This document shows positions 1 through 8,059 of a stretch of DNA of 64,000 nt, piece after piece. Where the stretch lies: positions 124,001 through 188,000 of the forward strand of contig NZ_JZUE01000010.1 of the NCBI RefSeq assembly GCF_000969605.1, written 5' to 3'. A program made the position numbers and the translations under genes. Below the pieces are notes generated by a model. It saw only the letters and a list, made by a program, of their open reading frames with translations, did no database searches and had not been told where the DNA came from. This DNA comes from Aquincola tertiaricarbonis. GTDB lineage: Bacteria > Pseudomonadota > Gammaproteobacteria > Burkholderiales > Burkholderiaceae_C. The first letter of the stretch is position 1; the number at the start of each line of letters is the position of its first letter.

Positions 1-244
1 TGTGCGCCAGGTCGGCAAAGCGCGGGTCGGCGCGCAGCTGTGCCAGCCAGGCGCGCAGGCCGTCGATGGGGCCGGCGACGAACAGGTTGATGCCTTCCTC
101 GGCCAGCAGCACGGTGCCCTTCAGGCCCAGGGAAGCGGCGGCTTCATGCAGGCGGTCGCGCAGGGCAGGCAGGTCGTCGAGGGTGACGAACTTGTAGGCC
201 GAGGCATTCAGGACGGAAGGTGTGGAAGGCTGCACGGCGGGCAT
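1..244 (-). CDS. trhO: TrhO-like tRNA uridine(34) hydroxylase, 5' part only
   Basis: The N-terminal 81 codons of a gene that leaves the window at its left edge. The stretch GTVLLAEEGINLFVAG (about residues 37-52) is the hallmark of the rhodanese-related TrhO/YceA family, which makes 5-hydroxyuridine at tRNA position 34. The catalytic rhodanese cysteine lies outside the window. Start choice is uncertain. The ATG at 244-242 has no Shine-Dalgarno and sits inside a TAGAAT hexamer (248-243) that would be a good -10 box; if so, translation would begin at the in-frame GTG at 235. The gene diverges from dnaE with only about 30 nt between starts. Family assignment is fairly sure; the start is not. Confidence 0.75.
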   Translation of the reverse strand, partial: MPAVQPSTPSVLNASAYKFVTLDDLPALRDRLHEAAASLGLKGTVLLAEEGINLFVAGPIDGLRAWLAQLRADPRFADLAH

Positions 245-268
245 TCTAGGAGGGGCGCTGCCTACAAT
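243..268. promoter_or_regulatory. Back-to-back -10 boxes of trhO and dnaE
   Basis: On the plus strand TACAAT (263-268) ends 6 nt before the dnaE ATG. On the minus strand TAGAAT (248-243) ends 7 nt before an in-frame trhO GTG. No good -35 hexamer is visible for either. The spacing implies transcripts that start at or next to the start codon. Confidence 0.5.
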
Positions 269-274
269 CCCGCG

Positions 275-3200
275 ATGCCTTTTGTCCACCTCCGCATCCA
301 CACCGAATACTCCGTCGTCGACGGCACCCTGCGCATCGACGAGGCGGCCCAGGGCGCCCGCGCCGACGGCCAGGTGGCCCTGGGCATCAGCGACCTGTCC
401 AACCTGTTCGGCACGGTCAAGTTCTATTCGGCCTGCCGCAAGGCGGGTGTCAAGCCGCTGATCGGCGTGGACGTGTGGATGGAGCCCGAAAGCGGGGAGA
501 AGCAGCCGAGCCGGCTGCTGCTGATCGCGCAGGACTCGCAGGGCTACCTGAACATCAACCAGCTGCTGTCACGCGCCTGGACGGGCAACACCCAGCGGGC
601 GCAGGCCTGGGTGAAGTGGAGTTGGCTGGCCGAGCTGAACGGCGGGCTCGTCGCGCTGTCCGGCGGCGATGCCGGCGCCGTCGGCCAGGCGCTGCTGGCG
701 GGCGACGAGGCCCGCGCCGCCGCCATCGCCGAGCGGCTGGCCGCCACCTTTCCCGGCCGCTTCTACATCGAGCTGCAGCGCGCCGGCCTGCCGCTGCACG
801 AGCCGCATGTGCGGGTGGCCGTGCCGCTGGCCGCGCGGCTGAAGCTGCCGGTGGTGGCCACGCATCCGGTGCAGTTCGCCACGCCCGACGACTTCGAGGC
901 ACACGAGGCCCGGGTGTGTATCGCCGAGGGCGAGACGCTGGCCAACCCGCGGCGCGTCAAGCGCTTCAGCCGAGAGCAGTACTTCAAGTCGCAGGCCGAG
1001 ATGGAGGCGCTGTTCGCGGACATCCCCAGCGCGGTGGCCAACACCGTGCGCATCGCCCAGCGCTGCAACCTGAGCCTGGTGCTGGGCAAGCCGCGGCTGC
1101 CCGACTTCCCGACGCCCGGCGGCATCCCGATCGAGCAGCACTTCCGCGCGGCGTCGCTGGAAGGCCTGGAGCACCGGCTGCGCCAGCTCTACCCCGACGA
1201 AGCCAGGCGCCAGGCCGAGCGGCCGCGCTACGTGGAGCGGCTGGACTTCGAGATCGACGTGATCCTGAAGATGGGCTTTCCGGGCTATTTCCTGATCGTG
1301 TCGGACTTCATCACCTGGGCCAAGAACAACGGCTGCCCGGTGGGCCCGGGCCGCGGCTCTGGCGCCGGCTCGCTGGTGGCCTATGCGCTGTCGATCACCG
1401 ACCTCGACCCGCTGCGCTACAACCTGCTGTTCGAGCGCTTCCTGAACCCGGAACGGGTCTCGATGCCCGACTTCGACATCGACTTCTGCCAGGGCAACCG
1501 CGACCGGGTGATCGACTACGTCAAGCAGAAGTACGGGCTGGACGCGGTGAGCCAGATCGCCACCTTCGGCACCATGGCGGCCAAGGCCGCGCTGCGCGAC
1601 GTGGGCCGGGTGCTGGGCATGGGCTATGGCCATGTCGATTCCATCGCCAAGCTGATCCCGGCGCCGCCCGGCAAGACGGTGACGCTGGCCAAGGTGCCCG
1701 AGAACCCCGATGGCGGCGTGATCTACGCCCGCAAGGAGGCGCCCGAGCTGGAACAGCGCGAAGCCGCCGAAGAGGAAGTGGCCGCGCTGCTCGACCTGGC
1801 CGCCCGCGTGGAAGGCATGGTGCGCAACATCGGCATGCATGCCGGCGGCGTGCTGATCGCGCCGGGCAAGATCACCGACTTCTGCCCGCTGTACCAGCAG
1901 CCGGGCAGCGACTCGGCCGTCAGCCAGTACGACAAGGACGACGTCGAATCCATCGGCCTGGTGAAGTTCGACTTCCTGGGCCTGGCCACGCTCACCATCC
2001 TGGAGACGGCCAAGGAGTTCATCGTGCGCCGGCATCCGGCGAAGAAGGACTTCGCGTACGAGACGATTCCGCTGGACGACGCACGGGCCTACAAGCTGTT
2101 CTCCGACGGCCTGACCGAGTCGGTGTTCCAGTTCGAATCGCCCGGCATGCAGCGCATGCTGCGCGATGCGCGGCCCAGCGTGTTCGAGGACATCATCGCG
2201 CTGGTGGCGCTGTACCGGCCGGGCCCGATGGACCTGATCCCCAGCTTCTGCGCCCGCAAGCACGGCCGCGAGGAGGTGGTGTACCCGCACAAGCTGCTGG
2301 AAGGCGTGCTCGCCGAGACCTACGGCGTGATGATCTACCAGGAGCAGGTGATGCAGTCAGCCCAGGTGCTGGGCGGCTACTCGCTCGGCGGCGCCGACCT
2401 GCTGCGCCGGGCCATGGGCAAGAAGAAGCCCGAGGAGATGGCCAAGCACCGCGAGATCTTCCGCGAGGGCGCGGCCGCCAAGGGCATCGACGGCAAGACC
2501 GCCGACGAGGTGTTCGACCTGATGGAGAAGTTCGCGGGCTATGGCTTCAACAAGAGCCATGCCGCGGCCTACGCACTGCTGGCCTACCACACGGCCTGGC
2601 TGAAGGTGCATTTCACGGCCGAGTTCTTCGCGGCCAACATGTGCATCGAGACCGACGACACCGACAAGCTGAAGGTGTTGCTCAACGACGCGCAGACCAA
2701 CTTCGACATCCGCTTCGAGCCGCCCGACGTCAACAGCGGCACCTACCGCTTCGAGCCGATCGACGACAAGACCGTGCGCTACGGCCTGGGTGCGATCAAG
2801 GGCACCGGCCAGGGCGCGATCGAGGCCATCGTGGCCGCACGCGCGCAGGGCGGGCCGTTCCGCAGCCTGTTCGATTTCTGCGCCCGGGTGGACCGCCAGC
2901 GCATCAACAAGCGCGTGGTGGAAGCGCTGATCAAGGCCGGCGCCTTCGACAAGCTGCATGCCGACCGCGCCAGCGCGCTGGCCAGCGTGAGCCTGGCACT
3001 CGACTGGGCCGACACCCAGGCCGCGCATGCCGACCAGGGCGGCCTGTTCGACTTCGACGATTCCCACGGCAGCAGCACGCAGGAGCCGCCGCTGGTGCCC
3101 GCCGAGCCCTGGAGCGTGAAGGAGCGTCTGACGCTGGAGAAGACGGCCATCGGCTTCTACCTGTCGGGCCACATGTTCGACCAGAGCGAGGCCGAGGTGC

Positions 3201-3787
3201 GGCAGTTCGTGCGCCGCGAGATCGCCGACCTGGGCGACAGCCGCGATCCGCAGGTGGTGGCCGGCATCGTCGGCGACCTGCGCATCGTCAACGGCAACCG
3301 CGGCCGCGTGGCCATCTTCAAGCTGGACGACAAGAGCGGCTTCATCGAGGCGGTGGCCGACGAGAAGACGCTGGACGCGAACAAGGAACTGCTGCGCGAC
3401 GACGAACTGCTGGTGATCCAGGGCCGGGTGCAGCCCGACCGCTTCAGCGGCGGCCTGCGGCTGAACGTGCAGCAGGTCTGGGACCTGCCCACCGCGCGCT
3501 GCCGCTTCGGCCGCTACCTGCAGGTGAAGCTGGGCAGCGCGGGCCTGGACGCGCTGCAGCCGCTGGCCGCGCTGGTGCAGGAGTTTCCGGCGCGCCGCCT
3601 TGTCACCGAGGAAGGCGAGCGGCTGCAGGGCCTGCCGGTGCGGCTGGCGCTGCAGCGCGAGCAGGCGGTGGGCGTGGTCGACCTGGGCGACGCGGGCAGG
3701 TTTTTCCCCAGCGACGCGGCGCTCGAGCGCTGGCTGCGCAGCGTGCCCGGCGGCGCCACCGTGGTGTACGACGCGGAAACCACCTGA
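275..3787 (+). CDS. dnaE: DNA polymerase III alpha subunit
   Basis: Catalytic subunit of the replicative polymerase, 1170 residues, the usual DnaE length. The N-terminal PHP domain opens with HLRIHTEYSVVDG. The polymerase core has the GPGRGSGAGSLVAYAL loop near residue 356 and the catalytic aspartates in MPDFDIDF near 398. The middle contains the conserved ALYRPGPMDLIPSF and GYGFNKSHAAAYALLAYHTAWLK segments. The C-terminal part holds the HhH/OB region (IVNGNRGRVAIFKLDDKSG). ATG 275 is chosen because the DnaE homology starts there and TACAAT lies 6 nt upstream; the purine-rich AGGAGGGG at 248-255 is too far away to be its ribosome site. A leaderless mRNA is likely. Confidence 0.97.
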   Translation: MPFVHLRIHTEYSVVDGTLRIDEAAQGARADGQVALGISDLSNLFGTVKFYSACRKAGVKPLIGVDVWMEPESGEKQPSRLLLIAQDSQGYLNINQLLSRAWTGNTQRAQAWVKWSWLAELNGGLVALSGGDAGAVGQALLAGDEARAAAIAERLAATFPGRFYIELQRAGLPLHEPHVRVAVPLAARLKLPVVATHPVQFATPDDFEAHEARVCIAEGETLANPRRVKRFSREQYFKSQAEMEALFADIPSAVANTVRIAQRCNLSLVLGKPRLPDFPTPGGIPIEQHFRAASLEGLEHRLRQLYPDEARRQAERPRYVERLDFEIDVILKMGFPGYFLIVSDFITWAKNNGCPVGPGRGSGAGSLVAYALSITDLDPLRYNLLFERFLNPERVSMPDFDIDFCQGNRDRVIDYVKQKYGLDAVSQIATFGTMAAKAALRDVGRVLGMGYGHVDSIAKLIPAPPGKTVTLAKVPENPDGGVIYARKEAPELEQREAAEEEVAALLDLAARVEGMVRNIGMHAGGVLIAPGKITDFCPLYQQPGSDSAVSQYDKDDVESIGLVKFDFLGLATLTILETAKEFIVRRHPAKKDFAYETIPLDDARAYKLFSDGLTESVFQFESPGMQRMLRDARPSVFEDIIALVALYRPGPMDLIPSFCARKHGREEVVYPHKLLEGVLAETYGVMIYQEQVMQSAQVLGGYSLGGADLLRRAMGKKKPEEMAKHREIFREGAAAKGIDGKTADEVFDLMEKFAGYGFNKSHAAAYALLAYHTAWLKVHFTAEFFAANMCIETDDTDKLKVLLNDAQTNFDIRFEPPDVNSGTYRFEPIDDKTVRYGLGAIKGTGQGAIEAIVAARAQGGPFRSLFDFCARVDRQRINKRVVEALIKAGAFDKLHADRASALASVSLALDWADTQAAHADQGGLFDFDDSHGSSTQEPPLVPAEPWSVKERLTLEKTAIGFYLSGHMFDQSEAEVRQFVRREIADLGDSRDPQVVAGIVGDLRIVNGNRGRVAIFKLDDKSGFIEAVADEKTLDANKELLRDDELLVIQGRVQPDRFSGGLRLNVQQVWDLPTARCRFGRYLQVKLGSAGLDALQPLAALVQEFPARRLVTEEGERLQGLPVRLALQREQAVGVVDLGDAGRFFPSDAALERWLRSVPGGATVVYDAETT

Positions 3788-3872
3788 TCAGGCGCCGGCC
3801 CCCGCCGCGGGCACGGCAGTGGCCGCAGGCCGGGGTGCCCTGCGCTGTCTCATCTTCAAGAAGGAAGTCTCC

Positions 3873-4346
3873 ATGAACAAGCTCTCTGCCGGCCTGGCGC
3901 TGGCGGCTGCCGGCCTGCTGGCCGCGGCGTCCGCGGGCGCGGCCGACGTCGGCGTGTCCGTCACCATCAGCGAGCCGGGTGTCTATGGCCGCATCGACAT
4001 CGGCCGCTTCCCGCAGCCCCAGGTGGTGCTGGCGGAGCCGGTGTGGGTGCAGCCGGTGCAGCGCGGCTACCAGCCGCCGCCGGTGTACATGTGGGTGCCG
4101 CCGGGCCACCAGAAGAACTGGGCCAAGCACTGCGGCCGCTACAACGCCTGCGGCGTGCCGGTGTACTTCGTGCGGGACGACTGGTACCACCAGCATGTCG
4201 ACCGGCGCGACGGGCCGCACGGCCAGCCCGGCGGCCGCGACGACGACCGTGGCCCCGGCAAGCACCATGACAAGGGCCCCGGCAAGGGCCACGGTCATGG
4301 AAACGACAAGGGAAACGGCCATGGCAAGGGCCATGGCCGCGACTGA
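3873..4346 (+). CDS. Secreted protein with His/Gly-rich tail
   Basis: 157 residues, function unknown. It starts with a clear signal peptide (MNKLSAGLALAAAGLLAAASAGAA) preceded by AAGGAAG at 3861-3867. The middle is rich in Pro, Tyr and Trp (for example QPPPVYMWVPPGHQ) and has two cysteines (KHCGRYNACG). The last 40 residues are a low-complexity run of HG, KG and D units, which could bind divalent metal or polyanions, but that is inference. It resembles small periplasmic proteins annotated only as hypothetical in related bacteria. It sits 85 nt after dnaE and converges on the ComEA-like gene. Confidence 0.7.
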   Translation: MNKLSAGLALAAAGLLAAASAGAADVGVSVTISEPGVYGRIDIGRFPQPQVVLAEPVWVQPVQRGYQPPPVYMWVPPGHQKNWAKHCGRYNACGVPVYFVRDDWYHQHVDRRDGPHGQPGGRDDDRGPGKHHDKGPGKGHGHGNDKGNGHGKGHGRD

Positions 4347-4372
4347 AGCCACCGGCGCGCCGGCGGTGCGAG

Positions 4373-4696
4373 CTACTTCTTGTCGGTCACCAGCTTGGCG
4401 GCCGCGGTGGCCCCGGGCGGCGCGAACACCGCGCCGTTGACCGTCAGGCCTTCGGCCGACAGCTTGCCGGCCTTGGCCGGGCCGATGCCCTGCACCCGGT
4501 CGATGAGGTCGTTCCAGTCCTTGAAGGGCGCCGTCTTGCGGGCCTCCAGCACGCGCGAGGACATGGCGGGCCCGATGCCCTTGACCGTTTCCAGCTGCGC
4601 CTGGTCGGCCTTGTTGACGTCGACCGCCGCCCAGGCGGAGACACACATCACGGCAGCCGCCAGCGCGGCAGCCAGGGACTTGAGGGGAGCGAACAT
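4373..4696 (-). CDS. ComEA-like helix-hairpin-helix DNA-binding protein
   Basis: 107 residues: a signal peptide or N-terminal membrane segment (SLAAALAAAVMCVSAWA), then two helix-hairpin-helix motifs, VKGIGPAMSSRVLEAR and VQGIGPAKAGKL, of the ComEA type. ComEA proteins bind double-stranded DNA in the periplasm during natural transformation, but short stand-alone versions like this are common and need not serve competence. Pattern after the signal, VDVNKADQAQLETVKGIGP, is diagnostic. No other competence genes are nearby. The gene converges on the His/Gly-rich gene with 26 nt between stops. Confidence 0.85.
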   Translation of the reverse strand: MFAPLKSLAAALAAAVMCVSAWAAVDVNKADQAQLETVKGIGPAMSSRVLEARKTAPFKDWNDLIDRVQGIGPAKAGKLSAEGLTVNGAVFAPPGATAAAKLVTDKK

Positions 4697-4885
4697 GGGC
4701 AGATCCTTTGCGAAGGGTTGAGGGCCGCGACGCACTGCCGGCCCTCTTGCGTGTTCGTGCGCCGCAAGGCTGCCGTGAATCCCGCAGCAGGGTGCACCCG
4801 CAAGAGCCCGCGCGGCCGCCAGATCCATCACGCCGGCGGCCCATCGCCCGCTTGACAGGCCGGCAGCAGCTACAGTGCGCCGGCC

Positions 4886-5908
4886 ATGCCGCCCCTGCAG
4901 ATCTGCTTCGTCTCCGACCATCCGCGCCGCCGCTTCTTCCGGCAGGACGCCTCCTTCATCTACCGCTGCGAGAACCTGGGCCTGGCCCTGCGTGCGATGG
5001 GCCACGAGGTGCGGCTGCTGCACCTGAACGAACTGCTGCTGCGCCCCGACCGGCCCGACGTGGCGGTGTTCCTGCGGCCCTCGCGGTCCTGGCGCCTGCG
5101 GCTGGCGCTGGCGATGCTGCGCCGCCGCGGCTGCCGCGTGGTGGCCGATACCGACGACCTGAACTTCGACCCCGCGGCGGCCGCCTACCGGCCTTCGGTG
5201 CTGGCCGGCAGCGCCAGCCTGCGCAAGACGGAGGGCAAGTTCGCCAGGGCGCTGGCGGCCCTGGCCCTGTTCGACCGTGTGACCGTTTCCACCGACGAGC
5301 TGCAGCACCGCTTGCGGCCGCTGCTGCCCGACATGCCCTGCGCGGTGGTGCCGAACGCGGTGCACCGCAGCTGGCGCGCGCTGCAGCTGCCGCGGGCCAG
5401 CCGCCGCGTGCTGACCTACTTCAGCGGCACCAGCACCCACGACCGCGACTTCGCGCTGGTGGCGCCGGCGCTGCAGCAGCTGCTCGACGAGATGCCCGAC
5501 CTGGAAGTGCGCGTGGTGGGCCGGCTTGACACGCCGCTGCAGCACCCGCGCCTGGAGCGCGTGGCCAAGCTGCCGTTCGGCGACTATCCGGCGGCCGTGG
5601 CCGCCAGCTGGCTGAACATCGCGCCGCTGGAGGACACGCCGTTCACCCGCGGCAAGTCGGCGCTCAAGACCATCGAGGCCGGCTTCTTCGACGTGCCGAC
5701 GGTGGCCACGCCGCTGGGCGACGTGCTGCGGCTGCAAGTGCCCGGCGTGCTGTTCGCCACGACGCAGGCCGAGTGGCTGCAGCAGCTGCGCCATGCGCTG
5801 CAGCCCGCCGAACGCGCGCGCCTGAGCGAGGGCCTGGCGCAGCGGCTGCGGCCGTTGAGCGATGTCGACCTGTTCGCGGCGCAGTGGCTGCGCTTCGTCA
5901 GCGGCTGA
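4886..5908 (+). CDS. Glycosyltransferase (GT-B type)
   Basis: 340 residues. The start MPPLQICFVSDHPRRRFF is followed by a Rossmann-like N domain with DTDDLNFDP, and the C domain has YFSGTSTHDRDF, VRVVGRL and PLEDTPFTRGKSALKTIEAGFFDVPTVATPLGD, the sugar-nucleotide-binding face of GT-B enzymes. Acceptor and donor cannot be read from sequence. Its stop codon (5906-5908) directly abuts that of the convergent polysialyltransferase-like gene, so it belongs to the neighbouring surface-glycan locus, though transcribed separately. No Shine-Dalgarno is obvious; TACAGT lies 9 nt before the ATG. Confidence 0.8.
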   Translation: MPPLQICFVSDHPRRRFFRQDASFIYRCENLGLALRAMGHEVRLLHLNELLLRPDRPDVAVFLRPSRSWRLRLALAMLRRRGCRVVADTDDLNFDPAAAAYRPSVLAGSASLRKTEGKFARALAALALFDRVTVSTDELQHRLRPLLPDMPCAVVPNAVHRSWRALQLPRASRRVLTYFSGTSTHDRDFALVAPALQQLLDEMPDLEVRVVGRLDTPLQHPRLERVAKLPFGDYPAAVAASWLNIAPLEDTPFTRGKSALKTIEAGFFDVPTVATPLGDVLRLQVPGVLFATTQAEWLQQLRHALQPAERARLSEGLAQRLRPLSDVDLFAAQWLRFVSG

Positions 5909-6937
5909 TCAGCCCAGCACCTTCACGCCGACCTGCTCGAAGGTGCGCTGCATGTCGCGCCGTTCCTGGTCGGACTTGAAGCGCACCTTGTCCCAGCCGA
6001 TGGCCACCACCTCGGTGTCGGCGCCGTAGACCTGGCGCGCGAACAGCAGGGCGGTGGAGCGCACGCCCACCACGGCGCTGAAATGCTGGCGCGACATCCA
6101 CAGCTCCAGCGGCTCGTCCAGCACCAGCACCTCGTCGCCCGGGGCCGACAGCTCGCGGTTGGGGTCCTTGGGATGGCCCTTGTAGAGCACTTCCTCGATG
6201 CCGCGGTCCCGCAGCCACTGTCGCACCGCGGCCGACAGCACCGGCAGGTCGGCCTCGGCCAGCAGGCCCGCGCCCACCAGCGGCTGGCCGATCACCAGCG
6301 CGCGGCGGCGCAGGCCGGCCGTGGCGATCGGCGATACCGGGCCGGCGATGGGCGCCAGCGTCACCACCTTGGCAGCCGGGTATTCATGCGGCATGCCGGG
6401 CAGCACGTAGATGCGGTCGCAGAAGGGCGCGTCGGAGCCGATGCGGTCGCCCGCGAACGGCGTGAAGCGCAGCTCCGGCGCTGCCAGCCGGCGCAGCCGC
6501 CGCAGGTGCTGCAGCAGCCGCTTGCCGCGCGACAGCGGATAGCGCCGCACGCTGATCAGGCCGTCGGGCAGGATGCGCGCGCGCATCTGGCGCGCGCCGG
6601 TGGCCCGTGGCAGCGCATGCAGGAAGTAGTTGATCGCCTCGGTGTCGAACACCGCGCTGTGCAGGTGCAGCGTGTCGGCCCGACCCACCGCATCGGCCAC
6701 CAGGCGGATGTTCTCGCGCAGCCGGCGGTGGCGACCGAAGGGGCCGGGCAGCGGCTTCAGCCGCGGCCAGGGCAGGTAGACGGCGGCGTCCCAGTCCTCC
6801 TGCCGCACGATGGGGCCGACGCCCGGCTGGTACCACACCAGCACCTGGCGGTGGCCCGCCTCATGCGTGCGCGCGATCTGCCGCGCCGCCAGGTACTGCA
6901 GCGGCGAGGCGACGAAATAGACGGCGACGGTGGCCAT
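5909..6937 (-). CDS. Polysialyltransferase-like glycosyltransferase
   Basis: 342 residues, last gene of the minus-strand surface-polysaccharide chain. The N terminus VAVYFVASPLQYLAARQIA and the C-terminal EEVLYKGHPKDPN followed by a conserved Ser in VGVRSTALLFAR match the architecture of bacterial sialyl/polysialyltransferases (the HP and S motifs that contact the CMP-sugar). Whether the sugar is sialic acid is unknown; no sialic acid synthesis gene is visible in the window. Starts 6 nt after the stop of the GT4 gene. Assignment to the superfamily is moderately sure, substrate unknown. Confidence 0.6.
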   Translation of the reverse strand: MATVAVYFVASPLQYLAARQIARTHEAGHRQVLVWYQPGVGPIVRQEDWDAAVYLPWPRLKPLPGPFGRHRRLRENIRLVADAVGRADTLHLHSAVFDTEAINYFLHALPRATGARQMRARILPDGLISVRRYPLSRGKRLLQHLRRLRRLAAPELRFTPFAGDRIGSDAPFCDRIYVLPGMPHEYPAAKVVTLAPIAGPVSPIATAGLRRRALVIGQPLVGAGLLAEADLPVLSAAVRQWLRDRGIEEVLYKGHPKDPNRELSAPGDEVLVLDEPLELWMSRQHFSAVVGVRSTALLFARQVYGADTEVVAIGWDKVRFKSDQERRDMQRTFEQVGVKVLG

Positions 6938-6943
6938 GCCGCT

Positions 6944-8059
6944 TCAAGCCGGGCGCCGGCCGCGGCGGGCCAGCACCTCGTGGTAGACGGCCAGGTTGCC
7001 TTCGACCATCGAGCGGGTGGAAAAGCCGTCCAGCACCCATTGCCGGGCCGCCTGGCCGTAGTGCCGCCGCAGCGCCTCGTCGGCCAGCAGCTTGAGCATC
7101 GCGGCGGCCAGCGCCGGCGCATCGCCCGGCTGCACCAGCTCGCCGTTGAGGCCGGGCTGCACGATCTCGGGGATGCCGCCGGCGCGCGTGGCCACGATCG
7201 GCACGCCGCAGGAAGCGGCCTGCAGCAGCGACACGCCCAGGCCTTCGGTGGCCGCGGGATGCACCACCAGGTCCAGGCTGGGCATCACCCGGTGCAGGTC
7301 GTCGCGGAAGCCGCCGAACAGCACGCTGGCCTGCAAACCGCGCTCGGCCACCAGCTGCTTCATCGGCTCGACCTGCGGCCCCTGGCCCAGGAAGACGACC
7401 TTGGTACGCGGCTGCGCGGCCAGCACCGCCGGCATGGCATCCACCAGCACCCGGTGGCCCTTGCGCGGGATGAACTGCGCGATCAGCGCCACCGCCAGGT
7501 CGCCGGGCTGCAGGCCGAACTGGGCATCGAACCAGGCGCGGTCCGCGTCGCGCGGCTCGTTCGGCCGGTAGCGCTCGGTGTCCACCGCCGAATGCACGCA
7601 CACCACCTGCTCGGGCGGCACGCCTTCGCTCAGCAGCACCTCGCGGATGCCGTGCGAGATGGCCACCACCTTGTCGTACAGCGGGTACTTGTGGCGCACG
7701 ACGAAGGGCCGCTCGCGGTTGTCCACGCGCCGGCTGTGCACCACCGGCACGCCCTCGCTGCGGGCGGCCAGCGCGCCCCACACGTCGGTGCCGAAACGGG
7801 CATGCAGGTGCACGATGTCGGGCCGCACCTGGCGGATCAGCCGGCGCAGCCGCCACCAGGTGAACACGTCCACGTCGCCCTTCATCACCGTCTCGTGCAC
7901 CGTCGCGCCGTGCTGCGCCGCGGCCGGCCCGATGGCCGCGCCGATGCGGCAGGCGAGGTGGTTCTCGTGGCCGCGCTGCTGCAGGCCCTGCATCAGCAGC
8001 ACCGCCTGCAGCGCGCCGCCGTAGAGGTGGCGGCCGGATTCGACGTGCAGGACTTTCAT
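6944..8059 (-). CDS. Glycosyltransferase family 4
   Basis: 371 residues. It has the full GT4 layout: N domain MKVLHVESGRHLYGGALQAV with the Gly-rich donor loop, the central VVAISHGIREVL and HSAVDTERYRP, then the C domain with IAQFIPRKGHRVLVDA and the E-x7-E motif in ATEGLGVSLLQAASCGVPIVA (residues about 285-305). The likely role is retaining transfer of a sugar to the LPS core or another surface glycan. Start ATG 8059 overlaps the stop of the upstream GT9 gene by 4 nt (ATGA), which argues for coupled translation. Confidence 0.88.
   Translation of the reverse strand: MKVLHVESGRHLYGGALQAVLLMQGLQQRGHENHLACRIGAAIGPAAAQHGATVHETVMKGDVDVFTWWRLRRLIRQVRPDIVHLHARFGTDVWGALAARSEGVPVVHSRRVDNRERPFVVRHKYPLYDKVVAISHGIREVLLSEGVPPEQVVCVHSAVDTERYRPNEPRDADRAWFDAQFGLQPGDLAVALIAQFIPRKGHRVLVDAMPAVLAAQPRTKVVFLGQGPQVEPMKQLVAERGLQASVLFGGFRDDLHRVMPSLDLVVHPAATEGLGVSLLQAASCGVPIVATRAGGIPEIVQPGLNGELVQPGDAPALAAAMLKLLADEALRRHYGQAARQWVLDGFSTRSMVEGNLAVYHEVLARRGRRPA

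Noticed and set aside
569-2290. Long minus-strand open frame (573 codons) opposite dnaE
   Set aside because: Shadow of a high-GC gene: no domains, His/Gln/Val-rich sequence typical of antisense reading.
4852-4876. TTGACA and TACAGT as a promoter of the GT-B gene
   Set aside because: Spacer is only 13 nt, too short for sigma-70 RNA polymerase.
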